64,000 nt of DNA, taken from the NCBI RefSeq assembly GCF_004000215.1, contig NZ_RBVY01000004.1, positions 124,001 to 188,000 of the forward strand, given 5' to 3'. Below, piece after piece: positions 50,235-58,162 of the stretch. Source of the stretch: Nitratireductor alexandrii. GTDB lineage: Bacteria > Pseudomonadota > Alphaproteobacteria > Rhizobiales > Rhizobiaceae. Both the position numbers and the translations under genes were made by a program. How positions within the stretch are numbered: position 1 is the stretch's first letter; every line of letters starts with the position of its first letter. Below the pieces are notes generated by a model that worked only from the letters and a program-made list of their open reading frames with translations, was not told the DNA's origin and ran no database searches.

Positions 50235-52990
50235 GCCCGGTGCGCGAAACGATCGGCTTTACTCTCAATGGCGCGCCGGTTTCAGCCGAAGTCTCGCCGG
50301 TGGCCCGGCTTTCCGCCGTGCTGCGCGACGAACTCGGCGCGACAGGCACCAAGCTCGGCTGCGACGCCGGCGATTGCGGCGCCTGCACGGTGCTTGTCGA
50401 CGGCGCGGCGGTCTGCGCCTGCCTGATGCCGGCCGCGTCGGCCGCGGGCCGGCGCGTCACCACCGTGGAGGGGCTCGCCAATGGCCGGCTGTCGGCCCTG
50501 CAAGCCTCGTTCCTGCGCCATGGCGCGGCCCAGTGCGGCATTTGCACGCCGGGCTTTCTGGTCGCCGCGACCGCGCTCCTGGACCGCAATCCCGCCCCGA
50601 GCGAGGAAGAGGTGCGCGACGCGCTCGGCGGCGTGTTGTGCCGCTGTACCGGCTACCGCAAGATCATCGCCGCCGTGATCGACGCCGGTCTGCTCGAAAC
50701 CGGCCGCGACAGCCCGCCGCCCGAAACCGGCCGCGCGGTCGGCGCGGCGGTCATGCGCCTCGACGGGGCGGCCAAGGTGACGGGCACCGACAGGTTCGGC
50801 GCCGACGAACGGCCGGCCGACGCGCTGTCGGTGCTGGTGATCCGCTCGCCGCACTGGCATGCGCGTTTTTCCTTCGGCGACCTCGACGGGTTCGTGGCCG
50901 CGCGCCCGGGCCTCGCCGCCGTGTTCACCGCCGCCGACATTCCCGGCCGCAACCGCTTCGGCGTCATCGGCCCGTTTGCCGACCAGCCGGCACTGGCCGA
51001 GGGCACCGCGCGGTTTCGCGGCGAGGCGGTGGCGCTGGTCGCCGGCGAGCCGGCGGCGATCGCGGCCCTCGACCCGACAGAATTTCCGATCGACTGGCAC
51101 GCATTGCCGCATGTGCTCGACCCGGCCGAAGCCGTCGCGGAAGGGGCCGGCCTCGTGCACGAGGATCGTCCGGGCAATATCCTGACGCAGGGCCTGGTCG
51201 CACGCGGCGATGCCGAGGCCGCGATCGCGGCCGCGGCGGTGTCGGTCTCAGGCACGATCGAAACCGCCTATGTCGAGCACGCCTATATCGAGCCGGAAGC
51301 AGGATATGCCGTGTTCGACGGCGACACGCTGGTCGTCAGGGCCTGCACCCAGGCGCCCTATATGGACCGCGACGACACCGCCGCCGTGCTCGGCCTGCCG
51401 CCGGACAAGGTGCGCATCGTGCCGGCGGCGACCGGCGGCGGGTTCGGCTCCAAGCTCGACGTCTCGCTGCAGCCGCTGGTCGGGCTGGTGGCGCTGAAGA
51501 CCGGGCGGCCGGCGGTGCTGGCCTATACGCGCGCCGACTCGATGGCCTCGACCACCAAGCGCCATCCCGCGTCAATGCGCGCCACGCTGGCCGCCAATGC
51601 CGACGGACGCATCGCCGGGCTGGCATTTGCCGGCGATTTCAACACCGGCGCCTATGCGAGCTGGGGCCCGACAGTCGCCAACCGCGTGCCGGTGCATGCC
51701 TGCGGGCCCTATCTGACGCCCAATTACCGCGCCAGCGCGCGCGCCGTGCACACCAACGGGCCGGTCGCGGGCGCGTTTCGCGGTTTTGGCGTGCCGCAGG
51801 CCACCATCATGCTCGAAACGCTCTACGACGCGCTCGCCGCGAAGCTCGGCATCGACCGGCTGGAGCTTCGGCGCCGCAACGCGCTTGCCGACGGCGACAG
51901 AACCGCGACCGGGCAGGTGCTGGCGTCCGGCGTCGGCATCGGCGCCTGCCTGGCCGCGCTCGAACCGCACTGGCGGCGCGCGCTGGCCGACGCCGAAACG
52001 GCCAACGCGGCGGCCGGCGACGGGACGGTGCGGCGCGGCGTCGGCATCGCGTCGTGCTGGTATGGCTGCGGCAACACCTCGCTGCCCAACCCCTCCACGA
52101 TCCGGGTCGGTATTTCGCCCGCCGGCCGGGTTGTGCTGCACCAGGGCGCGGTCGATATCGGCCAGGGCTCCAACACGGTGATCGCCCAGATCTGCGCCGA
52201 CGCTGCCGGCCTGCCGCTGGTCGCCTTCAGCCTTATCGACGGCGACACCGCGCATACCCCTGACGCCGGCAAGACCTCGGCCTCGCGCCAGACCTATGTC
52301 AGCGGCAAGGCGGCAGAAAAGGCCGGCCGCGCCCTGCGCGAAAAAATCCTGCGTTATGCCAATGTCTCCTCGCAGGCCCGCATCGAGATCGAGCCCGGCC
52401 TGCTGGTCGTGCGCGAGGGCGAGGCGCGCCGGCAGATCGCGCTCGACACGCTGCCGCTCGATGGGCGCGGTTACGTGTTTTCGGCCGAGGAGAGCTACGA
52501 CCCGCCGACGACGGCGCTCGACGAGAACGGGCAGGGTGTGCCCTATGCCGTTTACGGTTACGGCGCGCAGATCGTCGAGCTCGCGGTCGACCGCAGCCTC
52601 GGCACGGTCGCGCTTTTGAAAATCACCGCCGCGCACGATGTCGGCCGCGCCATCAACCCGCAGCTCGCCGAAGGCCAGATCGAGGGCGGCATCGCGCAGG
52701 GGATCGGCATGGCGCTGATGGAGGATTACGTGCCCGGCCGCACGGAAAACCTGCACGATTATCTGATCCCGACCATCGGCGACGTGCCGCCGATCGAGAC
52801 CATTCTGGTCGAAATCGCCGACCCGGAAGGCCCGTTCGGCGCCAAGGGGCTGGGCGAGCATGTGTTGATCCCGACCGCGCCGGCGATCCTGAACGCCATT
52901 CGCGACGCCACCGGCGTTTTGGTCGACAGGCTGCCGGCGACGCCGAGCCGGGTTCTGGCGGCGATCCGGGCGGCGGAGGCGGGGCGATGA
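50231..52990 (+). CDS. Molybdopterin hydroxylase with fused 2Fe-2S and Mo domains (xanthine dehydrogenase family)
   Basis: This 919-residue protein unites two usually separate subunits. Residues about 1-160 bind two 2Fe-2S clusters (first set C44, C49, C52 and C64 in GCDAGDCGACTV, second in CGICTPGF and CRCTGY). Residues about 170-919 form the molybdopterin catalytic part, with GGGFGSKLD, AFRGFGVPQ, DIGQGSN and the catalytic Glu in AKGLGEHVL. It hydroxylates a carbon next to a ring nitrogen using water. In the operon it should supply the 6-hydroxy product for the following reductase. Start GTG 50231 has AGGAG upstream. The fused layout resembles Desulfovibrio aldehyde oxidoreductase, but with a separate FAD subunit. 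Confidence 0.92.
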   Translation: MSPVRETIGFTLNGAPVSAEVSPVARLSAVLRDELGATGTKLGCDAGDCGACTVLVDGAAVCACLMPAASAAGRRVTTVEGLANGRLSALQASFLRHGAAQCGICTPGFLVAATALLDRNPAPSEEEVRDALGGVLCRCTGYRKIIAAVIDAGLLETGRDSPPPETGRAVGAAVMRLDGAAKVTGTDRFGADERPADALSVLVIRSPHWHARFSFGDLDGFVAARPGLAAVFTAADIPGRNRFGVIGPFADQPALAEGTARFRGEAVALVAGEPAAIAALDPTEFPIDWHALPHVLDPAEAVAEGAGLVHEDRPGNILTQGLVARGDAEAAIAAAAVSVSGTIETAYVEHAYIEPEAGYAVFDGDTLVVRACTQAPYMDRDDTAAVLGLPPDKVRIVPAATGGGFGSKLDVSLQPLVGLVALKTGRPAVLAYTRADSMASTTKRHPASMRATLAANADGRIAGLAFAGDFNTGAYASWGPTVANRVPVHACGPYLTPNYRASARAVHTNGPVAGAFRGFGVPQATIMLETLYDALAAKLGIDRLELRRRNALADGDRTATGQVLASGVGIGACLAALEPHWRRALADAETANAAAGDGTVRRGVGIASCWYGCGNTSLPNPSTIRVGISPAGRVVLHQGAVDIGQGSNTVIAQICADAAGLPLVAFSLIDGDTAHTPDAGKTSASRQTYVSGKAAEKAGRALREKILRYANVSSQARIEIEPGLLVVREGEARRQIALDTLPLDGRGYVFSAEESYDPPTTALDENGQGVPYAVYGYGAQIVELAVDRSLGTVALLKITAAHDVGRAINPQLAEGQIEGGIAQGIGMALMEDYVPGRTENLHDYLIPTIGDVPPIETILVEIADPEGPFGAKGLGEHVLIPTAPAILNAIRDATGVLVDRLPATPSRVLAAIRAAEAGR

Positions 52991-54516
52991 GCGAACTGTC
53001 GGAACGGTTCGAGCCGTCGCCGGAAAGGCCCGACACCACCGGCGAAAAGGTCCGCTGCGATGCCTGTCCGGTGATGTGCTACATCGCCGACGGGCGCACC
53101 GGCGCCTGCGACCGCTACGGCAATGTCGGCGGCAAGATCGTGCGCACCGATCCGCTGACCATCCTGCACCACGCCGCCGAGGAGGGCACGCCGCTGGTGC
53201 CGTTCCTCGACCCGGAGGAGCCCTGGGACGGCGAACTGGTCAACACCGGCCGCCGCTTCGTCTCCGCCATCGGGGCCGGCACCACCTATCCCGACTACAA
53301 ACCCGCCCCCTTCATCGTCAGCCAGGAGGTCGAGGGCGTCGATCTGGTGACCGTGGTGACGGAAGGGATTTTTTCCTATTGCGGCGTCAAGGTGAAGATC
53401 GACACCGACCGTCATATCGGGCCCGAGACGGCGACTGTGCGGGCCAACGGCGAGCCGGTCGGCCACGTCACGACCGCCGAATACGGTTCGCAGATGCTCT
53501 CGCTCGGCGGCGTGCGCCACCTGACCGGCGGCTCCAAGGCCGAGGGACGGGTGACCTGCGACACGCTTTTGGCGCTGTGCAATCGCCAGCCGGTCGAACT
53601 GACGATCGACGACGGCGCGATGCTGGTGGTGGAGGCCGGCAAGGCGCCGGTGATCGACGGCCGCCAGGAACAGCGCATGCGCGTCGGCTGCGGCTCGGCG
53701 ACGATCGGCATGTTCGCCACCCAGTGGCGCGACCTGGTCGACGAGGTGGTGGTGGTCGACGACCACATCACCGGCGTGGTGTCGGAACACCAGGCCGGCA
53801 AGGTGCTTGGCTGGCCCGACACCGGCATCAAGATCATCGGCCGGCGCTCCACGCCCGGCCGCTATTTCAAAGTCTCCGAACCCGGCCTCGGCTGGGGCGG
53901 CACCACCATCGCCGACCCGCTGGAGATTCTCGGCCCCTTCAACGCCAACAAGGGCGCCCGGCCCGGCCTGTCGCTTTTGATGGTGTCGACCACCGGCGAG
54001 CAATTCGCCTATTACGAGCTCGACCAGGACTTAAAGCCGGTTGCGAAGCCTTTTCCGGATCGCTTGAAGAAATCTGTCGATCTTATTGAAGATAATTGCG
54101 AACCGGCTTTGTGTACGGTGCTGTTTATGGGCGGTGCCGGCGGGTCGCTCCGCGCCGGCGTGACAGAAAACCCGGTCAATCTCACCCGCTCGGTCCAGGG
54201 TCTGAACACCTATGTCACCTGCGGCGGCGCGCCGGTCTATGTCTGGCCGGGCGGCGGCATCACCATCATGGTCGATGTCACCCGCATGCCGCAAAACGCC
54301 TTCGGCTACGTGCCGACGCCAGCGCTGGTGGCGCCGGTCGAATTCACCCTGCGCCGCGACGACTATCTCCGGCTCGGCGGTTATGCCGAGGAGATCCGTT
54401 CGGTCGACGACATCGCGGCGCGCGGCGGCGCGTATCACAATCCGCGCCGGGATAGGCCCGCGCCGGGCGGCAATCCCTGGCCGCCGCTCCGCCAGCGGCG
54501 GCGGGAACGGCCATGA
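52987..54516 (+). CDS. 6-hydroxynicotinate reductase-like iron-sulfur flavoprotein
   Basis: This 509-residue protein I recognise as the 6-hydroxynicotinate reductase family. The N-terminus carries four cysteines, C24, C27, C31 and C41 (RCDACPVMCYI...TGACDRYGN), suitable for a 4Fe-4S cluster. Long conserved stretches include GIFSYCGVKVKIDTDRHIG and GGSLRAGVTENPVNLTRS. In Eubacterium barkeri this enzyme reduces 6-hydroxynicotinate to 6-oxo-tetrahydronicotinate using ferredoxin. The substrate here is inferred from this and from the upstream hydroxylase. It overlaps both neighbours by four bases (ATGA). Confidence 0.8.
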   Translation: MSELSERFEPSPERPDTTGEKVRCDACPVMCYIADGRTGACDRYGNVGGKIVRTDPLTILHHAAEEGTPLVPFLDPEEPWDGELVNTGRRFVSAIGAGTTYPDYKPAPFIVSQEVEGVDLVTVVTEGIFSYCGVKVKIDTDRHIGPETATVRANGEPVGHVTTAEYGSQMLSLGGVRHLTGGSKAEGRVTCDTLLALCNRQPVELTIDDGAMLVVEAGKAPVIDGRQEQRMRVGCGSATIGMFATQWRDLVDEVVVVDDHITGVVSEHQAGKVLGWPDTGIKIIGRRSTPGRYFKVSEPGLGWGGTTIADPLEILGPFNANKGARPGLSLLMVSTTGEQFAYYELDQDLKPVAKPFPDRLKKSVDLIEDNCEPALCTVLFMGGAGGSLRAGVTENPVNLTRSVQGLNTYVTCGGAPVYVWPGGGITIMVDVTRMPQNAFGYVPTPALVAPVEFTLRRDDYLRLGGYAEEIRSVDDIAARGGAYHNPRRDRPAPGGNPWPPLRQRRRERP

Positions 54517-55391
54517 GCGGGCCGCGGATCGCCTGGCTGCCGGACGGGCGACGCCTGCACATGCAGCACGGTCCGATCGACCTGATCGTCGAGGCGTTCG
54601 GCGTGCCGGCCGAGCGCGCGGCCGGCTACCGGCAGGCGGCGGCCCGCTTTTCCACCGTGCTCGACGAGCTGGTCGGCGAGCTCAGCGCCCTGCGCGCGCC
54701 GTCGACAAACATCCCGCGCCATTTCGCCGGCGCCACCGCGCGCCGGATGGAGCAGGCGGCGTGCCGGCATGCCGGCCGTTTCGTCACCCCGATGGCCGCC
54801 GTCGCCGGCGCGGTCGCCGACGAGGTGCTGACCGCCCTGGTGACCGGGCGCGAACTGGAGCGGGCTTATGTCAACAATGGCGGCGACAGCGCCGTCTTCC
54901 TCGCGCCCGGGCAAATGATCCGTCTTGCCGTCGCCGGCACGGGGCACGGTTTTTCCGACCGGGTGACGATCGACGCCGACGATCCGGTGCGCGGGATCGC
55001 GACCTCGGGCTGGCGCGGCCGCAGCCATTCGCTGGGTATCGCCGACGCCGTCACCGTTTTGGCCGCCGACGCGGCCGCGGCCGACGTCGCCGCGACGCTG
55101 ATCGCCAACGCCGTCGACCTGCCGGGACATCCCGCGATCGCGCGCGCGCCGGCCAATACGCTGTCGTCCGACAGCGATCTCGGCGCGCGGCCGGTCACGA
55201 CCGGGGTCGGCGCGCTGGATGCGGTGGAGATCGACACGGCGCTGGCGCGCGGCCTTGCCGAGGCGGAGTCCTGCCGCGCGCGCGGCCTGGTTGTCGCGGC
55301 GGCGCTTTTTCTTCGCGGCGCCCGCCGCCTGTCCGGTTCCTTCGGCGCGATGCCGGCCGGGACCTTTCAAGGAGATTTGCTCGATGCCTGA
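54513..55391 (+). CDS. UPF0280 family protein (ApbE-like fold)
   Basis: This 292-residue protein belongs to UPF0280. Characteristic blocks are FVTPMAAVAGAVADEVL near residue 90, AYVNNGGDSAVFL near 118 and ATSGWRGRSHSLGIADAVTVLA near 165. Family structures belong, as I recall, to the ApbE-like superfamily, whose best-known members transfer FMN onto proteins. Its direct overlap with the flavoprotein reductase gene makes a role in flavin attachment or cofactor insertion plausible, but this is not shown for UPF0280. Confidence 0.82.
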   Translation: MSGPRIAWLPDGRRLHMQHGPIDLIVEAFGVPAERAAGYRQAAARFSTVLDELVGELSALRAPSTNIPRHFAGATARRMEQAACRHAGRFVTPMAAVAGAVADEVLTALVTGRELERAYVNNGGDSAVFLAPGQMIRLAVAGTGHGFSDRVTIDADDPVRGIATSGWRGRSHSLGIADAVTVLAADAAAADVAATLIANAVDLPGHPAIARAPANTLSSDSDLGARPVTTGVGALDAVEIDTALARGLAEAESCRARGLVVAAALFLRGARRLSGSFGAMPAGTFQGDLLDA

Positions 55392-55968
55392 CTTTCCGAT
55401 CCGCAAGCTGGCGGTGTTTTTCGAGGAGATCGTCCACGACGGCGGCCCGGCGGCGGCCGAACCGCGGCGGCGCGCGGCGGCAATGGCGCTGGTCAAGAAC
55501 CCGTTCGCCGGCCGTTATGAAGAAGACATCGAAGCAGCGATGGACGACCTGAAACCGCTCGGGGCGACGCTGACGGAACGGTTGATCGCCGCGCTCGGCG
55601 GCGACGCGGAGAAGATCGACGGCTACGGCAAGGGCGCGATCGTCGGCACGCAGGGCGAGATCGAGCATGGCGCGCTGTGGCACGTGCCGGGCGGATACGC
55701 GATGCGCGAGCGGCTGCCGAAATCGATGGCGATAGTGCCCTCGGCGATGAAGGTGGCAGGCTTCGGGGCGACGCTCGACATTCCGCTCGGCCACACCAAC
55801 GCCGCCTATGTGCGCAGCCATTTCGACGCCATCACCGTCAGCGCGCCCGACGGGCCGCGCCCCGACGAAATCCTGTTCTGCCTGGCGATGAGCCGCGGCG
55901 GGCGCGTCCACGCCCGCATGGGCGGGCTCACCGCCGGCGAGGTCAAGGGACGGGACGGGTTGCGATGA
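55384..55968 (+). CDS. AA_synth (DUF1185) family protein
   Basis: This 194-residue cytosolic protein begins MPDFPIRKLAVFFEEIVHDG and has the AA_synth/DUF1185 signatures VKNPFAGRYEEDIEAAMDDL, GKGAIVGTQGEIEHGALWH and FGATLDIPLGHTNAAYVRSHFD. It is labelled amino-acid synthesis protein, but no reaction is established. The gene overlaps UPF0280 by 8 bases and MarR by 4. AAGGAG precedes the start. In this operon it may act on a ring-opened or reduced intermediate. Confidence 0.85.
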   Translation: MPDFPIRKLAVFFEEIVHDGGPAAAEPRRRAAAMALVKNPFAGRYEEDIEAAMDDLKPLGATLTERLIAALGGDAEKIDGYGKGAIVGTQGEIEHGALWHVPGGYAMRERLPKSMAIVPSAMKVAGFGATLDIPLGHTNAAYVRSHFDAITVSAPDGPRPDEILFCLAMSRGGRVHARMGGLTAGEVKGRDGLR

Positions 55969-56420
55969 GCATTGCGGCGAAGGCGGCCCGACCGGAAAGG
56001 GCGGCGGCGGAAGAAGACTACAGGCTCGAAGACCATATCGGGTTCGTGCTGCGCAAGGCCAACCAGCGCCATCTGGCGCTGTTTTCGGCCCGCATCGGCG
56101 ACCTGACGCCGCCGCAATTCGCCGCGCTTGCCAGGCTGGAGGAGGTCGGCGAGACCTCGCAGAACCAGCTCGGCGCCCTGATCGCCATGGACGCGGCCAC
56201 GATCAAGGGGGTCATCGACCGGCTGAAGACGCGCGGCCTGGTCGAGCTCGATACGCACAAGCAGGACCGCCGCCGGCTGGTCGTGCGGCTGAGTGCCAAG
56301 GGGCGCGAGACGCTGGCGCGGCTGCGGCCGCTTGCCTTTGCCATCACCGAGGAGACGCTGGCGCCGCTGACCGGGCGCGAGCGCGCCAGCCTGATGCGGC
56401 TTTTGGCCAAGATCGGCTGA
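55965..56420 (+). CDS. MarR-family regulator of the catabolic operon
   Basis: This 151-residue winged-helix protein has DLTPPQFAALARLEEVGETS, NQLGALIAMDAATIKGVIDRLKTRGLVEL (recognition helix around MDAATIKGVIDRL) and the wing DRRRLVVRLSAKG. It is the last gene of the hydroxylase operon, coupled by ATGA to the AA_synth gene, and is the best candidate for the protein binding operators A, B and C. In Pseudomonas putida the MarR-type NicR represses nicotinate genes until 6-hydroxynicotinate appears, a useful parallel. Confidence 0.88.
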   Translation: MSIAAKAARPERAAAEEDYRLEDHIGFVLRKANQRHLALFSARIGDLTPPQFAALARLEEVGETSQNQLGALIAMDAATIKGVIDRLKTRGLVELDTHKQDRRRLVVRLSAKGRETLARLRPLAFAITEETLAPLTGRERASLMRLLAKIG

Positions 56421-56421
56421 A

Positions 56422-56439
56422 CGGGCGACGACACGCCCG
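56422..56439. terminator. Weak bidirectional hairpin between MarR and hyuB
   Basis: CGGGCG (56422-56427) and CGCCCG (56434-56439) form a 6-bp stem with a 6-base loop in the 26-base gap between convergent genes. No T-run is present, so termination may be weak or rho-dependent. Confidence 0.35.
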
Positions 56440-56446
56440 CCGCGCT

Positions 56447-58159
56447 TCAGGCCTCGTCGTCGGCAAGCAAATCGGCCGTGACGCCGAATTTCTCCATCGC
56501 TTCGGCTTCGGTGTAATAACCGAGCGCCACGTCGCGGCGCACCAGGGCGGGATCGCGTTCGCGCGGGTTCCCGTAACCGCCGCCGCCCGGCGTGCCGACA
56601 CTGACGCGGTCGCCGGGTTTGAGCGCGATGTCCTGTTCCTTCGACAGATGTTGCGGCACGTGGGCGATCCCGTCGCGCCACACGGTGACGGTGTTGACGC
56701 CGCCGTCGGCGCCGCCGAGCACGCCCTGCGGGCCGAACCGGCCATGGTCCATAACGAAGGAGGCGCGCGCCTCGCCGCGCAGGAGCTCGACCTCGTAGGC
56801 GAGCCCGAAGCCGCCGCGTTGCCGGCCGGCGCCGCCGGAGCCCTCGCGCAGCGCGTAGTGGCGGTAGAGGATCGGATAGGCCTGCTCCATCACCTCGATC
56901 GGCGGCGATTTGGAAATACCGATGGTCGAACAGCCATTGCTGAGCCCGTCATGGTCGCTGTTGCCGCCATAACCGCCGCCGGAAATCTGGTACATGACGT
57001 AATCGCGCCCGCGCGCCGGATCGTGGCCGCCGAGGGCGAAATTGCCGGACGAGCCGGCCGGTGCGGCCGTCACGTGCTCGGGCAGGGCCTGGACCAGGGC
57101 GGCGAACACCGCTTCGGCGATGCGCTGCGAGACCTCGGCCGCGCAGCCGGAGACCGGGCGCGGATAATGCGCGTCGAGAAACGTGCCCTCGGGGCGGCGG
57201 ATCTCCAGCGGCTCGAACGCGCCGGCGCTGAGCGGCACGTCGGGAAAGATGTGGCGCATGGCGAGGTAGATCGACGACAGCGTGGTGGCGAGCACGCTGT
57301 TCATCGGCCCCGCGCAGGGCGGGCTCGAGCCGGCAAAGTCGAACACCAGCCGGTCGCCGGTCTTTTCGACCGCCAGCGCGATGGTCAGCGGTCGGTCGAC
57401 GACCCCGTCGGAATCGACATGGGCCGTCGCGCGATAGACGCCGTCGGCGATGTCGGCGATACGCGCACGCATCTGCTCGGCCGCGCGCCGGCGCAATTCG
57501 GCGATCGCGGCCAGAACGGTGTCGTCGCCATAGCGGTCGAGCAGGGCGCAAAGCCGCTCCTCGCCGACCATCAGCGCGGCGGCCTGGGCCTTGATGTCGC
57601 CGATGCGCTGGTCGGCGACGCGGATATTGGAGGCGATGATGGCGTGGATTTCGGGATCGAGTTCGCCGCGCTTGAAAAGCTTGACCGGCGGCAGCCGCAG
57701 CCCCTCCTGCTCGACGGCGGTGGCCGACGCCGAAAACCCGCCCGGAACCGAGCCGCCAATATCGGGCCAGTGGCCGGTATTGGACAGCCAGCAGAAAATC
57801 TTGCCGTCGCGCCACACCGGCCGGGCAAAACGCACGTCCATCAAATGCGTGCCGCCGAGATAGGGATCGTTGACGATATAGATGTCGCCCGGCTCGGGCG
57901 GCAGGCAGCGCCCGTCGGCGATCATCTCGATCAGCGTGCGGGTGGAATATTCCATCACGCCGACAAAGACCGGCAGGCCGCCGACGCCCTGGGCGATCAG
58001 CGCGCCGTCGTCGGCCGCATAGATGCCGTCGGAGCGGTCATTGGCCTCGGCGATCACCGGCGAGAACGCCGCGCGCGAAAAGGCCAAATCCATCTCGTCG
58101 CAGACCTGCTGCAGCGCGGCCTGGATAACGGTCAGGGTGATCGGGTCGAGCTCGGCCAT
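56447..58159 (-). CDS. hyuB: Hydantoinase B/oxoprolinase subunit (HyuB)
   Basis: This 570-residue protein is of the hydantoinase B/5-oxoprolinase beta type. It begins LDPITLTVIQAALQQVCDEMD and carries GDIYIVNDPYLGGTHLMDVRF, CWLSNTGHWPDIGG, FDFAGSSPPCAGPMNSVLAT and GGGGYGNPRERDPALVRRDV near the C-terminus. With HyuA it catalyses ATP-dependent opening of a cyclic amide or lactam. It follows hyuA after 3 bases and is convergent with the hydroxylase operon. Confidence 0.92.
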   Translation of the reverse strand: MAELDPITLTVIQAALQQVCDEMDLAFSRAAFSPVIAEANDRSDGIYAADDGALIAQGVGGLPVFVGVMEYSTRTLIEMIADGRCLPPEPGDIYIVNDPYLGGTHLMDVRFARPVWRDGKIFCWLSNTGHWPDIGGSVPGGFSASATAVEQEGLRLPPVKLFKRGELDPEIHAIIASNIRVADQRIGDIKAQAAALMVGEERLCALLDRYGDDTVLAAIAELRRRAAEQMRARIADIADGVYRATAHVDSDGVVDRPLTIALAVEKTGDRLVFDFAGSSPPCAGPMNSVLATTLSSIYLAMRHIFPDVPLSAGAFEPLEIRRPEGTFLDAHYPRPVSGCAAEVSQRIAEAVFAALVQALPEHVTAAPAGSSGNFALGGHDPARGRDYVMYQISGGGYGGNSDHDGLSNGCSTIGISKSPPIEVMEQAYPILYRHYALREGSGGAGRQRGGFGLAYEVELLRGEARASFVMDHGRFGPQGVLGGADGGVNTVTVWRDGIAHVPQHLSKEQDIALKPGDRVSVGTPGGGGYGNPRERDPALVRRDVALGYYTEAEAMEKFGVTADLLADDEA

Positions 58160-58162
58160 GGC

